A stretch of DNA of 64,000 nt from Salvia splendens (Eukaryota; Streptophyta; Magnoliopsida; Lamiales; Lamiaceae), in the NCBI RefSeq assembly GCF_004379255.2, contig NC_056040.1, positions 32,578,852-32,642,851 on the forward strand, written 5' to 3'. Of this stretch, positions 1-13,279 are shown piece after piece. Within the stretch, counting starts at the first letter, position 1. Each line of letters begins with the position of its first letter. A program made the translations under genes and the position numbers. The notes below the pieces were generated by a model. The model saw only the letters and a list, made by a program, of their open reading frames with translations. It did not search any database and was not told where the DNA came from.

Positions 1-1617
1 AGATTATATTCGACACCACTATTACAAAACAATAGTATCAAGTCATACAATTTACTATTACAACTACTAGTTCTCTTTAGGGGGTTTAAATTCTCTAATC
101 ATCTTTTCAACATCGATTTCTCCTTTTTTGCTATCATTCTGAAACTTCTGCTGTATATTTGTAAATGTCTCAAAAGCCTTCTTGTTTGTATCTCCAACAA
201 GCAATGCTTCAGTATATTTGGCACGGAGTTTTATGAAAGCCTCTGTCCACTTCTTCGTTAAACCAGAATTCCAGTTACGAACAGGACCACCCATGTAAGT
301 CTCCATATGGCGCATCACATAAATTCCACAGTCAACTTTATTTGTATCGTTCTGCCATGGCAAAGTCATGTGTCTGGTTTTTGATATTTTGACAATTCTC
401 TCCATTGATGGATTAACTCCATCTCCAAGATAATTCCAGAAGAAAATTTTCTATTCAAATAACACAAAACATACATGAGGTTGATAAAAAATGATATTTA
501 TTACTAGTAACAATGATATTATGTTCGTACTAAATGATATTCAATGCATTTTAACTAATAAATATTGAATGCGTTTAACTAAACATACCAGCATACTTGG
601 CGCATCTTCATATTTGTTCTTAATCAACTCTTCACTAATCAGAGCATTGTCTATCACATCCATCATTTGAATCTTGAGATTGAAGCACATGATATAGAAA
701 TGTTCGTGCGCCCAGATCGGAAAGAATATCTAATTTTCAAAACATTATATACAAATGTCATTTTCAAAAATATAGGAATGTTGTTCTGTAATGTATATCT
801 CATTATGACTTACCATGTCATAATCTTCCCATTTGAAATTTTCAATCTTTGACACAAATTCATTCAGCGATGAGCTGAATTTTCTTTGAGCCTCGGCTTG
901 AGTCCATCCAGATTCCCTTGCAGTGATATTGTATACCTGTCATGTTTACATTTTTGTAAATAAATTTAACTTTTAATGTAACACTATTATTTATTTATTC
1001 GTTTACTGTACCGTAGGTGTGGTGTTGATGAAAAGTCGACTCGGTGATTCCTTTAATTTGAATTTTTCATGGTGGTTGAGATACACAACCCATGCATCTA
1101 TGATGTTGATACTGACGTATGTACGTGGAGCAAGGCTGTGGAAATCAATCTTGAACATGCTCATCATGTTGTTCTCATAAACCATCTCATAACTGATTTC
1201 AAAATCATATTTAATGTTAGTTAACAGAATTTAATAAGAATATAATTATGTAATTCAATACTTACTATTCGCTTTCTTCATGTTTCATCAACCAGTACAT
1301 TATTTCCTTCTCTTCTTTACTAAGTTTTCCTTTTATACTTACTGCTCTGACATTGTAGGGAGAGCACAGTGCTTCAACAATTTTCTTTGTGGTTCTGGCA
1401 ACTTTCTCCTTTTCAACAGAAGGTTCTTTGGAAACCTTCTTCTTACCTTTGGCCTTTTCCAAAACTTCTTCCCTCTCTTTTAAAACTTCATCATCTCCGG
1501 TTTCACCATGTATATCCTCCATGACATTGGATATTACGGCACATGCTCTTTCGTCCTTTCATTCAAAAATATAAATTGTTATTGACATAAGGGATATTAT
1601 TTTACCCAATGGAACTC

Positions 1618-2046
1618 ATATTATCAGCCAAAAGTATCATTTTATCAGCCAAAAATCTAAAGCTATCATTATGAAACAAAAATTTCATTTTATCACTGAA
1701 CCTATCATTTTATCCACAGAAACTATCATTTTATCATTTTATGCAAAATTATCATTTTATCATTTGAAACTATCATTTTATGATGCAAAAGTATCATTTT
1801 ATCACTGAACCCTATCATTTTACCCACTGAAACTATCATTTTATTCAACTAAACTATCATTTTATCATTTTATGCAAAAGTATCATTTTATCATTTGAAA
1901 CTATCATTTATACCATTACACTATCATTTTATGATCCAAAAGTATCATTTTTCAAATAAAACAGAACAACCAAAAAACATCATCAAACCTATATCATCTT
2001 AACCATATAAACAATCACTTTATGTACTTAAACTATCATTTTTAAA
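1618..2046 (+). repeat. TATCATTTTATC array in a Ulp1-A intron
   Basis: Repeated units of the 12-nt core plus a linker of about 9 nt fill the intron between the acidic exon (ending near 2,050) and the exon at about 1,555-1,270. Typical linkers are cactgaacc and atttgaaac. The flanking exons do not contain the core. Copy 2 has the equivalent array at 26,620-27,040. Confidence 0.9.
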
Positions 2047-3728
2047 AGTTACCTCAAATTCATCATTGAGAGACAATTCAACTTCTTTCTCTCAAACTTT
2101 TTCCTTCTCTTCTCGAGCTGCTTTATTAGCCATTTCCTTCTCTGGAAGTTTTTCGTTCTCCATATCCTTTTTCCGATTAAAATTTTCATTCTCATCAGGA
2201 GTTTGGTCATATTCGGGTATGAGAGTGAAGGTAGGGAACTCATTCCTATTTTTCAGAATAAATGCCCTCTCAGTAGCTTTAGTCAGCTCAATCATGATAT
2301 CGATCCATTAAGGATCATCAATTTCGTCATTGCTCATAGCATGTGACATTGATTTCTGACTTTCTGTAACATTCTGCACACCTTCCTCTCTCACTCCCAT
2401 TGCGTTTCTTGTTGTATCGCATATTATCTTAAAGCTATCAAGCTTCCTCAGTTCACCCGGCGCTCCTTCAAGGACATCAAGCATATTCGACATTGACGCT
2501 TTACAATCCCTGGCAGCTTCCTTCCATTGATCTATGAAAGTCTTTTCTTGACTTCCACTTGTTGTCGCCTCTTCCTCATGATCTTTCATTTTCAAAGCTT
2601 TTACATCTTCAGGATCATCATCTTCAGATTCAAATTCATAATCTTCATCGTTCTCTTCATGTGGTTGCTTTTTATATCGGTCACACTTATGACCGAGACC
2701 AAAATCTGAACCACTCATTTCTGCTCTTTGCCTTTCTTTCAGCAGTTCGACAGTCCAACCCTTAACTGTTGGATAGCATCTTGGCACCATTTTTTTTTCA
2801 AACACAATTCTGTCGACGTAACATGCCTACATTAACAAAAACTAAATATTAGTTTTTCTGTAAATAGATTCATAGACAATGGAAAAAAAATATATTCTTA
2901 CCACTACAAAGATAACTGGTCCTGTAAATTTCTTTGCTGTGTTTCTTTTCCATCTCTTTTGCGTTTCAAGCAATTTGGATATGACATAGCTACACCAATT
3001 GTATTCTTTGATCTTCTCCACATCAGCTATGTAATCTAAAACTTGTGGGCTCAGATTTCCATCAGCAGGGGTGTTGATCAAGGCATACTCCACCAGAATC
3101 ATAAAATTCCTTTTGAACCACTCACCACCTTCTTCGTCTTTCATCTTCTGCTCTACAATATATGCTGGAACCATATTTTTTTCTCCACCTTTACCGAATC
3201 TAGCAATTTCACTTTTGATGTTGATATTTTTCTGAAATTTGATCCTACTCATAGGTAAAGATCCCATCGGGAACCCAAGAGTAATATGAACATCTTCATC
3301 ATCTAAAAATAGTGGTTCCCCGCTGTTCAATTTAATTGAACAACTTTTATGGTTAAAGTTGTAAATCAGATAATAAGCCAATGATCTTGGGAAACTTCTT
3401 ATTTTGAAGTTTAGGAGTGCGCCAAACCCAATCTCTCTTACAACTCTTTTTTTATTCTTGTTTAGAGTTTCGAGTATGTTTACGAAGAAGTCAGTATTCC
3501 TTCTTCCTGCCAAAGTCGGTGAGTGAATGGCTGTATCATCTTGAATAACTATTTTCTTGCATTTCTTTGCAGCTGCCTTCTTCTTACTTGCATCATCATT
3601 CTTTCTTTTCTTGTTATTTTTTATACTTTCTATTTCATCTGCTAATATTCTATCATCATCAGCAGCATCAGCATCACCTAATACACAAAAGATTTCAGTG
3701 TGTTAAACGATTTATGTCATTATATTAA

Positions 3729-4812
3729 GTCAAAGTATCATTTTATCCCTAGAAACTATCATTTTACCCCCTGAAACTATCATTTTATCCCCTGAAACTT
3801 TCATTTTATTAAGTGCAACTAGTAAGTTTATCATTTTACCTACTGAAACTATCATTTTATTCCAAGAAACTATCATTTTATCATTTTATGCAAAAGTATC
3901 ATTTTATCACTGAACCTATCATTTTACACAATGAAACTATCATTTTATCCCCTGAAACTATCATTTTATCAAGTGCAACTATCATTTTACCTTCTTAAAC
4001 TATCATTTTCAATGTAGAGATTTATCATTAATACACAAAAGATTTATCGTTTTACCTTCTGAAACCATCACTAAATGTCTATCATCATGATCAGCACCAG
4101 CAGCAGGAATGTTTGTTCCTAATACACAAAAGATTTCAGTGTGTTAAACAATTTATATCATTATATAAAGTAAAAGTATCATTTTATCTACTGAAACTAT
4201 CATTTTATCCCCTGAAACCATCATTTTATCAAGTGCAACTATAATTTTATCAAGTGCAACTAGTAAGTTTATCATTTTACCCACTGAAACTATCATTTTA
4301 TTCCCCAAACCTATCATTATTTTATGCAAAAGTATCATTTTATCATTTGAAAACTATCATTTTATGATGTAAAAGTATCATTTTATCACTGAACCTATCA
4401 TTTTATCCCCTGAAACTATCATTTTATAACCTGAAACTATCATTTTATAACCTGAAACTATCATTTTATCACCTGAAACTATCATTTTATCCCCTGAAAC
4501 CATCATTTTATTAAGTGCAACTATAATTTTATCCCCTGAAACTATCATTTTCAATTTAGAGATGTATCATTAATACACAAAAGATTTATCATTTTACCTT
4601 CTGAAATCATCATTAGAGTCTAACATCATCATCAGCAACAGCATCAGGAATGTTGTTTCCTAATACAGAAAAGATTTCAGTGTGTTAAACGATTTATGTC
4701 ATTATATAAAGTCAAAGTATCATTTTAGCACCTGAAACTATCATTTTATCACATGAAACTATCATTTTATCACCTGAAAATATCATTTTATCACCTGAAA
4801 CTATCATTTACT
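3729..4812 (+). repeat. TATCATTTTATC array upstream of the DUF1985-like exon, with duplicated mini-exon blocks
   Basis: The 21-bp units carry linkers such as ccctgaaac, acctgaaac and aagtgcaac. The array is broken by three related blocks (about 3,660-3,720, 4,045-4,160 and 4,600-4,710). On the minus strand each holds an acceptor-like tail (ttttgtgtattag) followed by a GA-rich sequence that would encode short Asp/Ala-rich peptides. I read these as duplicated small exons or exon relics inside the first introns of the Ulp1-A gene. Confidence 0.8.
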
Positions 4813-5559
4813 AAATTTCAATGACTTCAAAATAGGAGAGAGAGCAAAACTTGTCACTTAAGTAGAACCAAACACTACTCACAAAATCAGCACTCAAATA
4901 AACTTCTTCGAATCTGCATTACTGCTGCACACATTTTTCTAAGCCTAAGCGTTTTAATAAGGTCAGGAGGTTAGGATATGGTTGCAGATATTGATAAACT
5001 AACGGATCTCAACTATTCGCTTTATCAATATGAGTTTTACCGATGTAGTCACACATTTGCTATAGACACTGATAAACTTCTTCGAATAAACCGCAGATTT
5101 AGAATCTAAAAACCGCTGAGTTAGGATATGAGTTTTGTATTGATGATACAAAACCAAGTATGAAGTAAATTCGAAGTAAATTCATCATGCTGTCATATGT
5201 AACTCTAAATCTACACTAAAAAACTATAAAATCTAAAAAAAGGAGAATCGCAGGCAAAATGATAAAATCGAGCAAAAACAAAAGTGAAATAAGTAAAAAT
5301 CTTCATCTAACCTTTCTTCGATGATCCTTGAGCGTTTTCCGACGTCATATTACAGAATTTGGATGGATTTACCTTCGAAACTGAAGAAACTACGGTTTGA
5401 ATGCGATCGGAGAGTTTGGAAGCGATTCGGAGGGTTTGGAAGCGATTCGAAGGGTTTGAGTGTCAGAGAAATTAAATTTAGCGTCTAGTTCACGTTTTCT
5501 ATCGACGCGCCAATTTGAAAATGAAATGACAATTTTACCCTTATATACTTTATAAACAA
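4813..5559 (-). promoter_or_regulatory. Promoter, 5' leader and first intron start of Ulp1 gene A, copy 1
   Basis: This stretch lacks the array and contains the start codon at 5,348. Its upstream sequence (5,350-5,530) is nearly the same as that upstream of the other two Ulp1 genes (10,250-10,440 and 29,764-29,945). It holds a short direct repeat around gatcggagagtttggaagcgat and neighbouring variants (about 5,405-5,458). No convincing TATA box could be assigned by eye. The promoter role is inferred from conserved position upstream of the three matching first exons. Confidence 0.5.
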
Positions 5560-7405
5560 AAGTATCATTTTATCAATTCAAAGTATCATTCTATCAGTCA
5601 GAAATATCATTTTATCGGCTCAGAGTATCATTCTATCTGGTAAAACTATGATTTTGTCAACTCAGAGTATCATTCTATCGGCCAAAGTATCATTTTATCA
5701 ACTCAGATTATCATTCTATCAGTCAAAACTATCATTTTATGCAGTAAATCAAACATTTATAAACAAAAGTATCATTTTATCAATTCAAAGTATCATTCTA
5801 TCGGTCAGAAATATCAATTTATCGGATGCAAGTATCATTTTGTCATTTTATCCGACAAAACTATGATTTTGTCATCTTAGAGTATCTTTGTATCGGAAAA
5901 AGTATCATTTTATCAACTCAGAGTATCATTATATCATTCAGAAATATCATTTAATCGGCTGCAAGTATCATTTTGTCATTTTATAGGATAGAAATATCAT
6001 TTTATCTGCTGCGAGTAACATTTAACATTTTATAAACTCAGAGTCTCATTCTATCCGCCAAAACTATCATTTTATACAGTAAACCTAACATTTATAAGCC
6101 AGAGTATCGCCTTTACTACCAAGAATGTAAAACCTACATATCAATAAAAGTATCATTTTATCAACTCAGAGTATCATTCTATCAGTCAATACTATCATTT
6201 TATGTAGTAAATCTAACATTTATAAACAAAAGTATCATTTTATCAACTCAGAGTATCATTCTATCAGTCAGAAATATCATTTTATCGGCTGCAAGTATCA
6301 TTTTGTCATTTTATAGGTTAGAAATACGATTTTATCTACTGGGAGTAACATTTATCATTTTATAAACTCACAGTATCATTCTATCCGCCAAAACTATCAT
6401 TTTATATAGTAACCCTAACATTTATAAGCCAAAAGTATCATTTTATCAACTTAAAGTATCATTCTATCCATCAAAACTATCATTTTATCATTTTTATGTC
6501 ATTTTATTAGCTTTTATGCCATTTCTTCAGCTTATATATCATTTTATAAGGTTAGATTATCATTTTATCAAGTTAAAGTTTCATTTTATGACGAATGTAT
6601 CATTTTATAAATAAAAGTATCATTTTATCAATCCAAAGTACCATTCTATCAGTCAGAAATATCATTTTATCGGCTCAGAGTATCATTCTATCCGGCAAAA
6701 CTACGATTTTGTCAACTCAGAGTATCATTCTATCGGTCAAAGTATCATTTTATCAACTTAGAGTATCATTCTATTAGTCAAAACTATCATTTTATGCAGT
6801 AAATCAAACATTTATAAACCAAAATATCATTTTATCAACTTAAAGTATCATTCTATCAGTCAGAAATATCATTTTATCGGATGAAAGTATCATTTTGTCA
6901 TTTTATCCGGTAAAACTGTGATTTTGTCAACTCAAAGTATCATTCTATCGGCAAAAGTATCATTTTATCAACTCAGAGTATCATTCTATCTGGCAAAACT
7001 ATCATTTTATCATTTTTATGTCATTTTATCAGCTTATAAGCCATTTCTTCAGTTTATATATCATTTTATAAGGTTAGATTATCATTTTATCAGGTTAAAG
7101 TTTCATTTTATGACGAATGTATCATTTTATAAACAAAAGTATCATTTTATCAATTCAAAGTATCATTCTATCAGTCAAAAATATCATTTTGTCATTTTAT
7201 AGGATAGAAATATCATTTTATCTGCTGCGAGTATCATTTATCATTTTATAAACTCAGAGTATCATTCTATCCGGCAAAACTATCATTTTGTCAACTCAGA
7301 GTATCATTCTATCGGCAAAAGTATCATTTTATCAACTCAAAGTATCATTCTATCAAGCAAAACTATCATTTTATCCAGTAAACCTAACATTTATAAGCCA
7401 AGAAT
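5560..7405 (+). repeat. Long TATCATTTTATC/TATCATTCTATC array
   Basis: A nearly continuous array of 21-bp units alternates cores ending TTTTATC and TTCTATC. Recurrent 9-nt linkers are aactcagag, agtcagaaa, agtcaaaac, ggctcagag, ggctgcaag and cggcaaaac. Longer higher-order blocks include a unit with gcagtaaatc plus aacatttataa. All three forward frames stay open over long stretches because 21 is a multiple of three, so open frames here are not evidence of protein coding. It lies between Ulp1 gene A and the gene B block. Confidence 0.95.
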
Positions 7406-7666
7406 ATCATCTTAACTACCAATCATTGACTTCAAAGCATCATCACAAACAGGAATGTACATACCTACAAATTAGTAAAAATATCATTTTATCAAGCAAA
7501 ACACCTCACTCTTATTCGGATTTTACTTCACTCTTGTTCACAAAACATTAGTTCCTTATTCAGTGAAGTAAATAGATACAACACAACAGTGAATTAAATT
7601 GTAAACAAGATATTAATGTACAATAAGTACTTGCTATTGAATTTAAATGAAGTTTTCTACAATAGT

Positions 7667-10249
7667 TTATGAACGCTTGAAGTTTACAATCATTTTTTCC
7701 ACATCTGTGTTATTTGTTTTCCCATATTCTTCGTAATGCTTTGATGCTAGTGACAAGATATTCAATGCCTCATGGTTTTTTTCCGACAATAATAATGTGC
7801 TGCAATACTTTGCTCTCAGTCTTTGGAGTATTCCCTTGCTTCTTGCAGTTAATCCACAATTCCAATCTTGTTCACGCTCACCATAATAACATTCCAAATG
7901 TCGCATCAAAAAAACTCCACAATCTTCTACATTTGATGTTGTTCTCCAAGGCATTTTGAGCCTTACTATGCTCGCATACTTTATCGATTTGCTTTGGTTG
8001 TGATACCCCATTTTTGTCAAAAAATGACAAAAAAACAATCTCTGCAATATATCATTATGAATATCAGATGTAGTTCACTATAAAGAGTGCTATACTTCAC
8101 TGTAATCACAAAAATACTTCACTATATATCATGTATACTTACCACATTTCCAGGTATGCCACCATATTTGATTAATACGTCCTCATCGTCAGCATTCTTC
8201 GAATTGTCAATCACCACTATACTTTTAGTACTAAATCTGAAGCATATGGTATAGTAATGTTCTACAGTACATATTGGAAAGAACACCTACACAGATAATA
8301 ATAATAATTTCAGAATAAAAACAATTAGTAATATAACAAAGAATCAATTGTGTTCAGTATTTACCAAATCTACATCGTCCCATTTGAAATACGGAATTTG
8401 TTCAACCTCAGTTTGTAAATTGTCACAGAATCTATCAAATAGAGTCACGAGGTCGACCCCAGATGGCCGGTCAACAATTGTATACAGTTGATAGATGAGA
8501 CAAGTCAAATCTGGATGGAAATAATTGAAAATGATAGGTTCTGGGAATAAAATGATAGTTTCAGTGGGTAAAATGATAAACTTACTAGTTGCACTTGATA
8601 TAATTACAGTTGCACTTGATAAAATGATGGTTTCAGGGGATAAAATGATAGTTTCAGGGGATAAAATGATACTTTGACTTTATATAATGACATAAATCGT
8701 TTAACACACTGAAATCTTTTGTGTATTAGGAGAGAAACTTCCTAATGATGTTGCTGATGAAGATGATAGACAAGCATATGTATAATCATGCTTTATAATG
8801 AACATATACCATGCAATTTATTTTTCAAAATTTATATTATTCTTACGGATGGGTATGTTGTGAAAAAAAGGTGCCTTGATGAAGATAGAGCCATGTATCC
8901 TTCCATATTATTCAAATAAGAAGCCCATGCACTGATCACACCAACTTCTATTAGCGTACGTGGCAATAGTGAACATAATTCTGTTTTTGTTACCGTTATG
9001 ACATTATCATCATACACTATGTCGTCCCTGTTCAAATATGTGTGTGTGTTAGCACATCTTTTGTATATTTTTCTTCTAAATCAGAACTATAATATAAATC
9101 TTACTCATTTGATTCATATGTTGTCATGATCCACCAAAAGATTTGTGACTCCTTCAAGGTAAGCTTGGTTTTGGCCTGGACCATCCTCTCTATTTGTTCA
9201 ATCCTAGCAGTTGCCTGTCAGGGCAAGAATGATATGAAAACTTCACTAAATAAGACATATAGTTCACTTCATGTTTGTTAAAAGTGTTGGTGAATGGATG
9301 AGATATATCTTTGCTTAACACTTACCATGTCTGGATTGTAAACTACTATTTCGGTTGAGGGATTATAATCATTTGTCTCCTGCAAAAAGTGAAATGTGAT
9401 ATAACATAAGAATAAAAACTCAAAAAAGTAAATAAATTGTTTCCCAAATCTTCAACGTACTGGCTTCTTTCCCAAGTTAATATCAGGCAAAATTGATGTG
9501 CCTTCATTCACTAATTCGCATTTTTCATCATGGGCTTCCATCATTTTTTCCATAAGCTGAATCCATTCTGGATCATCTTCTTGATCCTCTTCCATAGCTT
9601 GTGTCATGTTTTCAATTTGCTTAGACACAGCTTGGTCCCCTTGATCAACCTCCACACCAACCATCTTTAGTGCATTTATAGCTGCAACTTTGAAGCAATT
9701 GGTGTCATTGGTATTGGTTGGCGCATCCTTTATATACCTCATCATTTTACTAATAGCATCTGCAGCCTCCCTAATTGAACTATTAATTTCATCACACGAA
9801 GGAACTTTATAACTAATATATTTAACACTCTTTCCTTTATCCTGTTTCTTTCTGGCAAGCATTTCTTCTTCATCATCGTTGGTTTGTGACCTCCCACGCT
9901 TTGAGGCTGGAAGACATACTAAAAAAAGTGGTCAAATTAATGAATACACACTTAATATAGCTCAAAATTATTCACTGAGATACTAAATAATGATAAACTT
10001 CTTCGAATAAACCGCTGATTTAGAATCTAAAAACCGTAGAGTTAGGATATGGAACAAGGTATGAAGTAAATTCGAAGAAAATTCATCATGCTATAATATG
10101 TAACTATAAATCTACACTAAAAAACTATAGAAACTAAAAAAAGGATAATCGCATGCAAAATGATAAAATCGAGCAAAAACAAAAGTGAAATAAGTAAAAA
10201 ACTTCATCCAACCTTTCTTCGATGATCCTTGAGCGTTTTCCGATGTCAT
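7667..10249 (-). pseudogene. Ulp1-like gene B (chimeric; lacks the DUF1985-like domain)
   Basis: Its first exon (10,249-10,213) is almost the same as that of gene A and is spliced in phase 1 to a different body. Exon 2 starts at 9,918 with a basic SKRGRSQTND stretch and continues to about 9,460 with a helical region similar to the acidic exon of gene A. Later exons include about 9,035-8,832, about 8,290-8,150 (His in VEHYYTICF, Asp in VVIDNS) and 8,047-7,667 (Cys in VEDCGVFLM). The Ulp1 His-Asp-Cys set is therefore recognisable. The large DUF1985-like exon of gene A is missing. Its introns carry ACTTCACT motifs instead of TATCATTTTATC, apart from an inverted insert at about 8,515-8,785. I infer a recombinant of two element lineages. 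I saw no obvious stop within the main exons, so it could still be functional; the pseudogene label is tentative. Confidence 0.65.
8515..8785 (-). repeat. Inverted piece of gene A intron/array inside gene B
   Basis: Here the array runs in the opposite direction (GATAAAATGATA on the plus strand) and ends in the same ttttgtgtattag acceptor-like tail and GA-rich block found at about 3,660-3,720 and 4,600-4,710. The piece therefore looks like an inverted copy of about 270 bp from the Ulp1-A first intron, placed within gene B. It adds foreign-motif sites to a gene whose own introns use another motif. Confidence 0.75.
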
Positions 10250-10454
10250 ATTACAGAATTTGGATGGATTTACCTTCAAAACTGAAGAAACAACTGTTTG
10301 AATGCGATCGGAGAGTTTGGAAGCGATTCGGAGGGTTTGGAAGCGATTCGAAGGGTTTGAGTGTCAGAGAAATTAAATTTAGCGTCTAGTTCACGTTTTC
10401 TATCGACGCGCCAATTTGAAAATGAAATGACAATTTTACCCTTATATATTTTAT

Positions 10455-11945
10455 AAACAAAAGTATCATTTTATCAATTCAAAGTATCATTCTATCAGTC
10501 AGAAATATCATTTTATCGGCTCAGAGTATCATTCTATCTGGTAAAAACTATGATTTTGTCAACTCAGAGTATCATTCTATCGGCCAAAGTATCATTTTAT
10601 CAACTCAGATTATCATTCTATCAGTCAAAACTATCATTTTATGCAGTAAATCAAACATTTATAAACAAAAGTATCATTTATCAATTCAAAGTATCATTCT
10701 ATCGGTCAGAAATATCAATTTATCGGATGCAAGTATCATTTTGTCATTTTATCCGACAAAACTATGATTTTGTCATCTTAGAGTATCTTTGTATCGGCAA
10801 AAGTATCATTTTATCAACTCAGAGTATCATTCTATCAGTCAAAACTATCATTTTATGCAGTAAATCTAACATTTATAAATAAAAGTATCATTTTATCAAC
10901 TCAAAGTATCATTCTATCAGTCAGAAATATCATTTTATCGGAAGCAAGTATCATTTTGTCATTTTATAGGTTAGAAATATGATTTTATCTACTGCAAGTA
11001 ACATTTATCATTTTATAAACTCGGAGTATCATTCTATTCGGCAAAACTATAATTTTATATAGTAAACCTAACATTTATAAGCCAAAAGTATCATTTTATC
11101 AACTTAAAGTATCATTCTATCCGGCAAAACTATCATTTTATCATTTTTTTGTCATTTTATCAGCTTATATGTCATTTCTTCAGCTTATATATCATTTTAT
11201 AAGGTTAGATTATCATTTTATCAGGTTAAAGTTTCATTTTATGACGAATGTATCATTTTATAAAAAAAAGTATCATTTTATCAATTCAAAGTATCATTCT
11301 ATCAGTCAGAAATATCATTTTATCGGCTCAGAGTATCTTATGTCATTTTACCCCGCAAAATTCAGAGTATCATTCTATCGGCAAAAGTATCATTTTATCA
11401 ACTCAGAGTATCATTCTATCAGTCAAAACTATCATTTTATGCAGTAAATCTAACATTTATAAACAAAAGTATCATTTTATCAACTCAAAGCATCATTCTA
11501 TCAGTCAGAAATATCATTTTATCGGATGTAAGTATCATTTTGTCAGTTTATCCGGCAAAACTATGATTTTGTCAACTCACAGTATAATTCTATCGGCAAA
11601 AGTATGATTTTATCAAATCAGAGTATCATTCTATCAGTCAAAACTATCATTTTATGCAGTAAATCTAACATTTATAAACAAAAGTATCATTTTATCAACT
11701 CAAAATATCATTCTATCAGTCAGAAATATAATTTTATCGGCTACAATTATCATTTTGTCATTTTATAGGTTAGAAATATGATTTTATCTACTGCGAGTAA
11801 CATTTATCATTTTATAAACTCAGATTATCATTCTATCTGGCAAAACTATCATTTTATATAGTAAACCTAACATTTATAAGCCAAAAATATCTATCATTTT
11901 ATCGACTGAAATTATCATTTTATCGGCTGAAAGTACCAGTTTATA
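10455..11945 (+). repeat. TATCATTTTATC array between gene B and the transposase gene
   Basis: The same 21-bp array resumes immediately upstream of the gene B leader. Its first 400 bases match 5,560-5,960 closely, in line with a segmental duplication. It ends about 10 bp from the transposase stop codon. Confidence 0.95.
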
Positions 11946-13279
11946 TCAAATGGTCTCAATCTGCCTTCTCATTGAATCTACCACAATTTCTTGAATCATG
12001 ATGACCCATCTCATGACATTTACCACACCGTCGTTTTGGCTTATTTGCTTTCTTTATTGCACTCTCCCTCTTTGATACCCTGTCACTAGCCGATCCTTTG
12101 GTACGAACAACATCTGGAGGATGTACATCAATTACATCAGGTACTGCCATTCCATAAAAATTCTCAACCATCTTTTTCTTTTCAATGACTGAAGGTGTTG
12201 CACAATAAGGTTAAAATTGGAGCTCACGTTCAAATGATAGTTGCTCCTCAAATGGTAGACCATGGGCTGCCTTTAGTAAAGAGCTCTTCAACCAACTTCG
12301 ACCAAAATATTTCTCAGGAATGAGATTAGCAGACTTATTCTTAAACAAACAAAATATATGACAACATAACAAACCAATTCTGGAAAACTTCTTACAACTA
12401 CAGTCGAATGTGTCTTGCTTATAATCATACTTAACATCCCATGTTCTACCATATTGGTCATTGACCTTATGCATCTTGATGTTATCCTCAACAGTTATCA
12501 AAACAATCTCACACACCATACTTATTTCCTTTTGTACATGTTTGAAAATAGAATCAGTGTAGATTGTAAATGCATGCTTCTCTAAGGCAATTGGGTTGAC
12601 AAATCAGGAATAGTTGAGTAATCCAAGTAGTTCAATCGTGAATTGGCATTCCTTTGATCTCCCACAGCACAGATAAAGAAATTGATGAACTGTACAAGAT
12701 TTGCACGAGGCTTTGTGTAGTTTTTAAAAAAGCTATTCTCTGATTCAGACATCGATGTAGTCCTAAGAAGCGACCCCATGGGAAAATCTCGAAAATAAGC
12801 AGGAACCCATAATTCTCTATCTTCAAACATCGATCCAAACCAGTGGACATCTTCTAATCCATACTCTTCCATAATATCATTCCATATTATATCAAACTCA
12901 TCAGGCTCTAACAAATCCGACCAAACACACGCATTAAACTCTTTTTTGAAATCTTCACTACCAAGCAAGGATTTAGGCAACTTATCTGACACCTTAACCA
13001 TAATATGCCACATGCACCATCGGTGCCTTGTTTGTAAAAGTACTTGTTGAACAGCAAGTTTTATCCCCCAATCTTGATCAGTGATAATCATTTTGGGTGC
13101 AACCCCTATACATCGAACAAAACAGCCAAACAACCAAGAATATGAGTCTCTACCTTCACTTGATAACAATCCAGCTCCAAATGTAACTGTTCTATAATGG
13201 TTATCTTTTCCTGCGAATGAAGCAAAAATCATGCAATACCTTCAAAACATAACATAAAAATGAGTTATATTTTCATGCA

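Larger units (their letters stand above)
67..5348 (-). pseudogene. Ulp1-like cysteine protease gene A, copy 1 (multi-exon, disrupted)
   Basis: The first coding exon is 5,348-5,312 and encodes MTSENAQGSSKK, ending phase 1 at AAAG|gttag. A large exon at 3,677-2,902 encodes a domain with GFGALLNFKIRSFPRSLAYY and DDEDVHITLGFPMG, which resembles the DUF1985-type region of plant transposon Ulp1 proteins. An acidic/coiled-coil exon follows (2,826 to about 2,050), then exons at about 1,555-1,270, 1,190-1,003, 940-836 and 720-650. The C-terminal exon (about 460-67) ends in EFKPPKEN. Ulp1 catalytic residues are visible: His in HEHFYIM, Asp in DVIDN, the Gln of PWQND and Cys in VDCGIYVM. The family is C48 peptidases (SUMO-type thiol proteases), often carried by MULEs. 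In-frame stops at 2,305-2,307 and near 2,090, where copy 2 reads through, mark it as broken. The substrate is unknown. Confidence 0.8.

Noticed and set aside
5560..7405. CRISPR-like array (short repeat with variable spacers)
   Set aside because: Core 12 nt and linkers 9 nt are too short, linkers recur from a small set, and the setting is a plant transposon with introns.
5560..7551. Many open frames of 60-119 codons in the arrays
   Set aside because: They are heptapeptide readings of the 21-bp repeat, open in all three frames and without any other coding sign.
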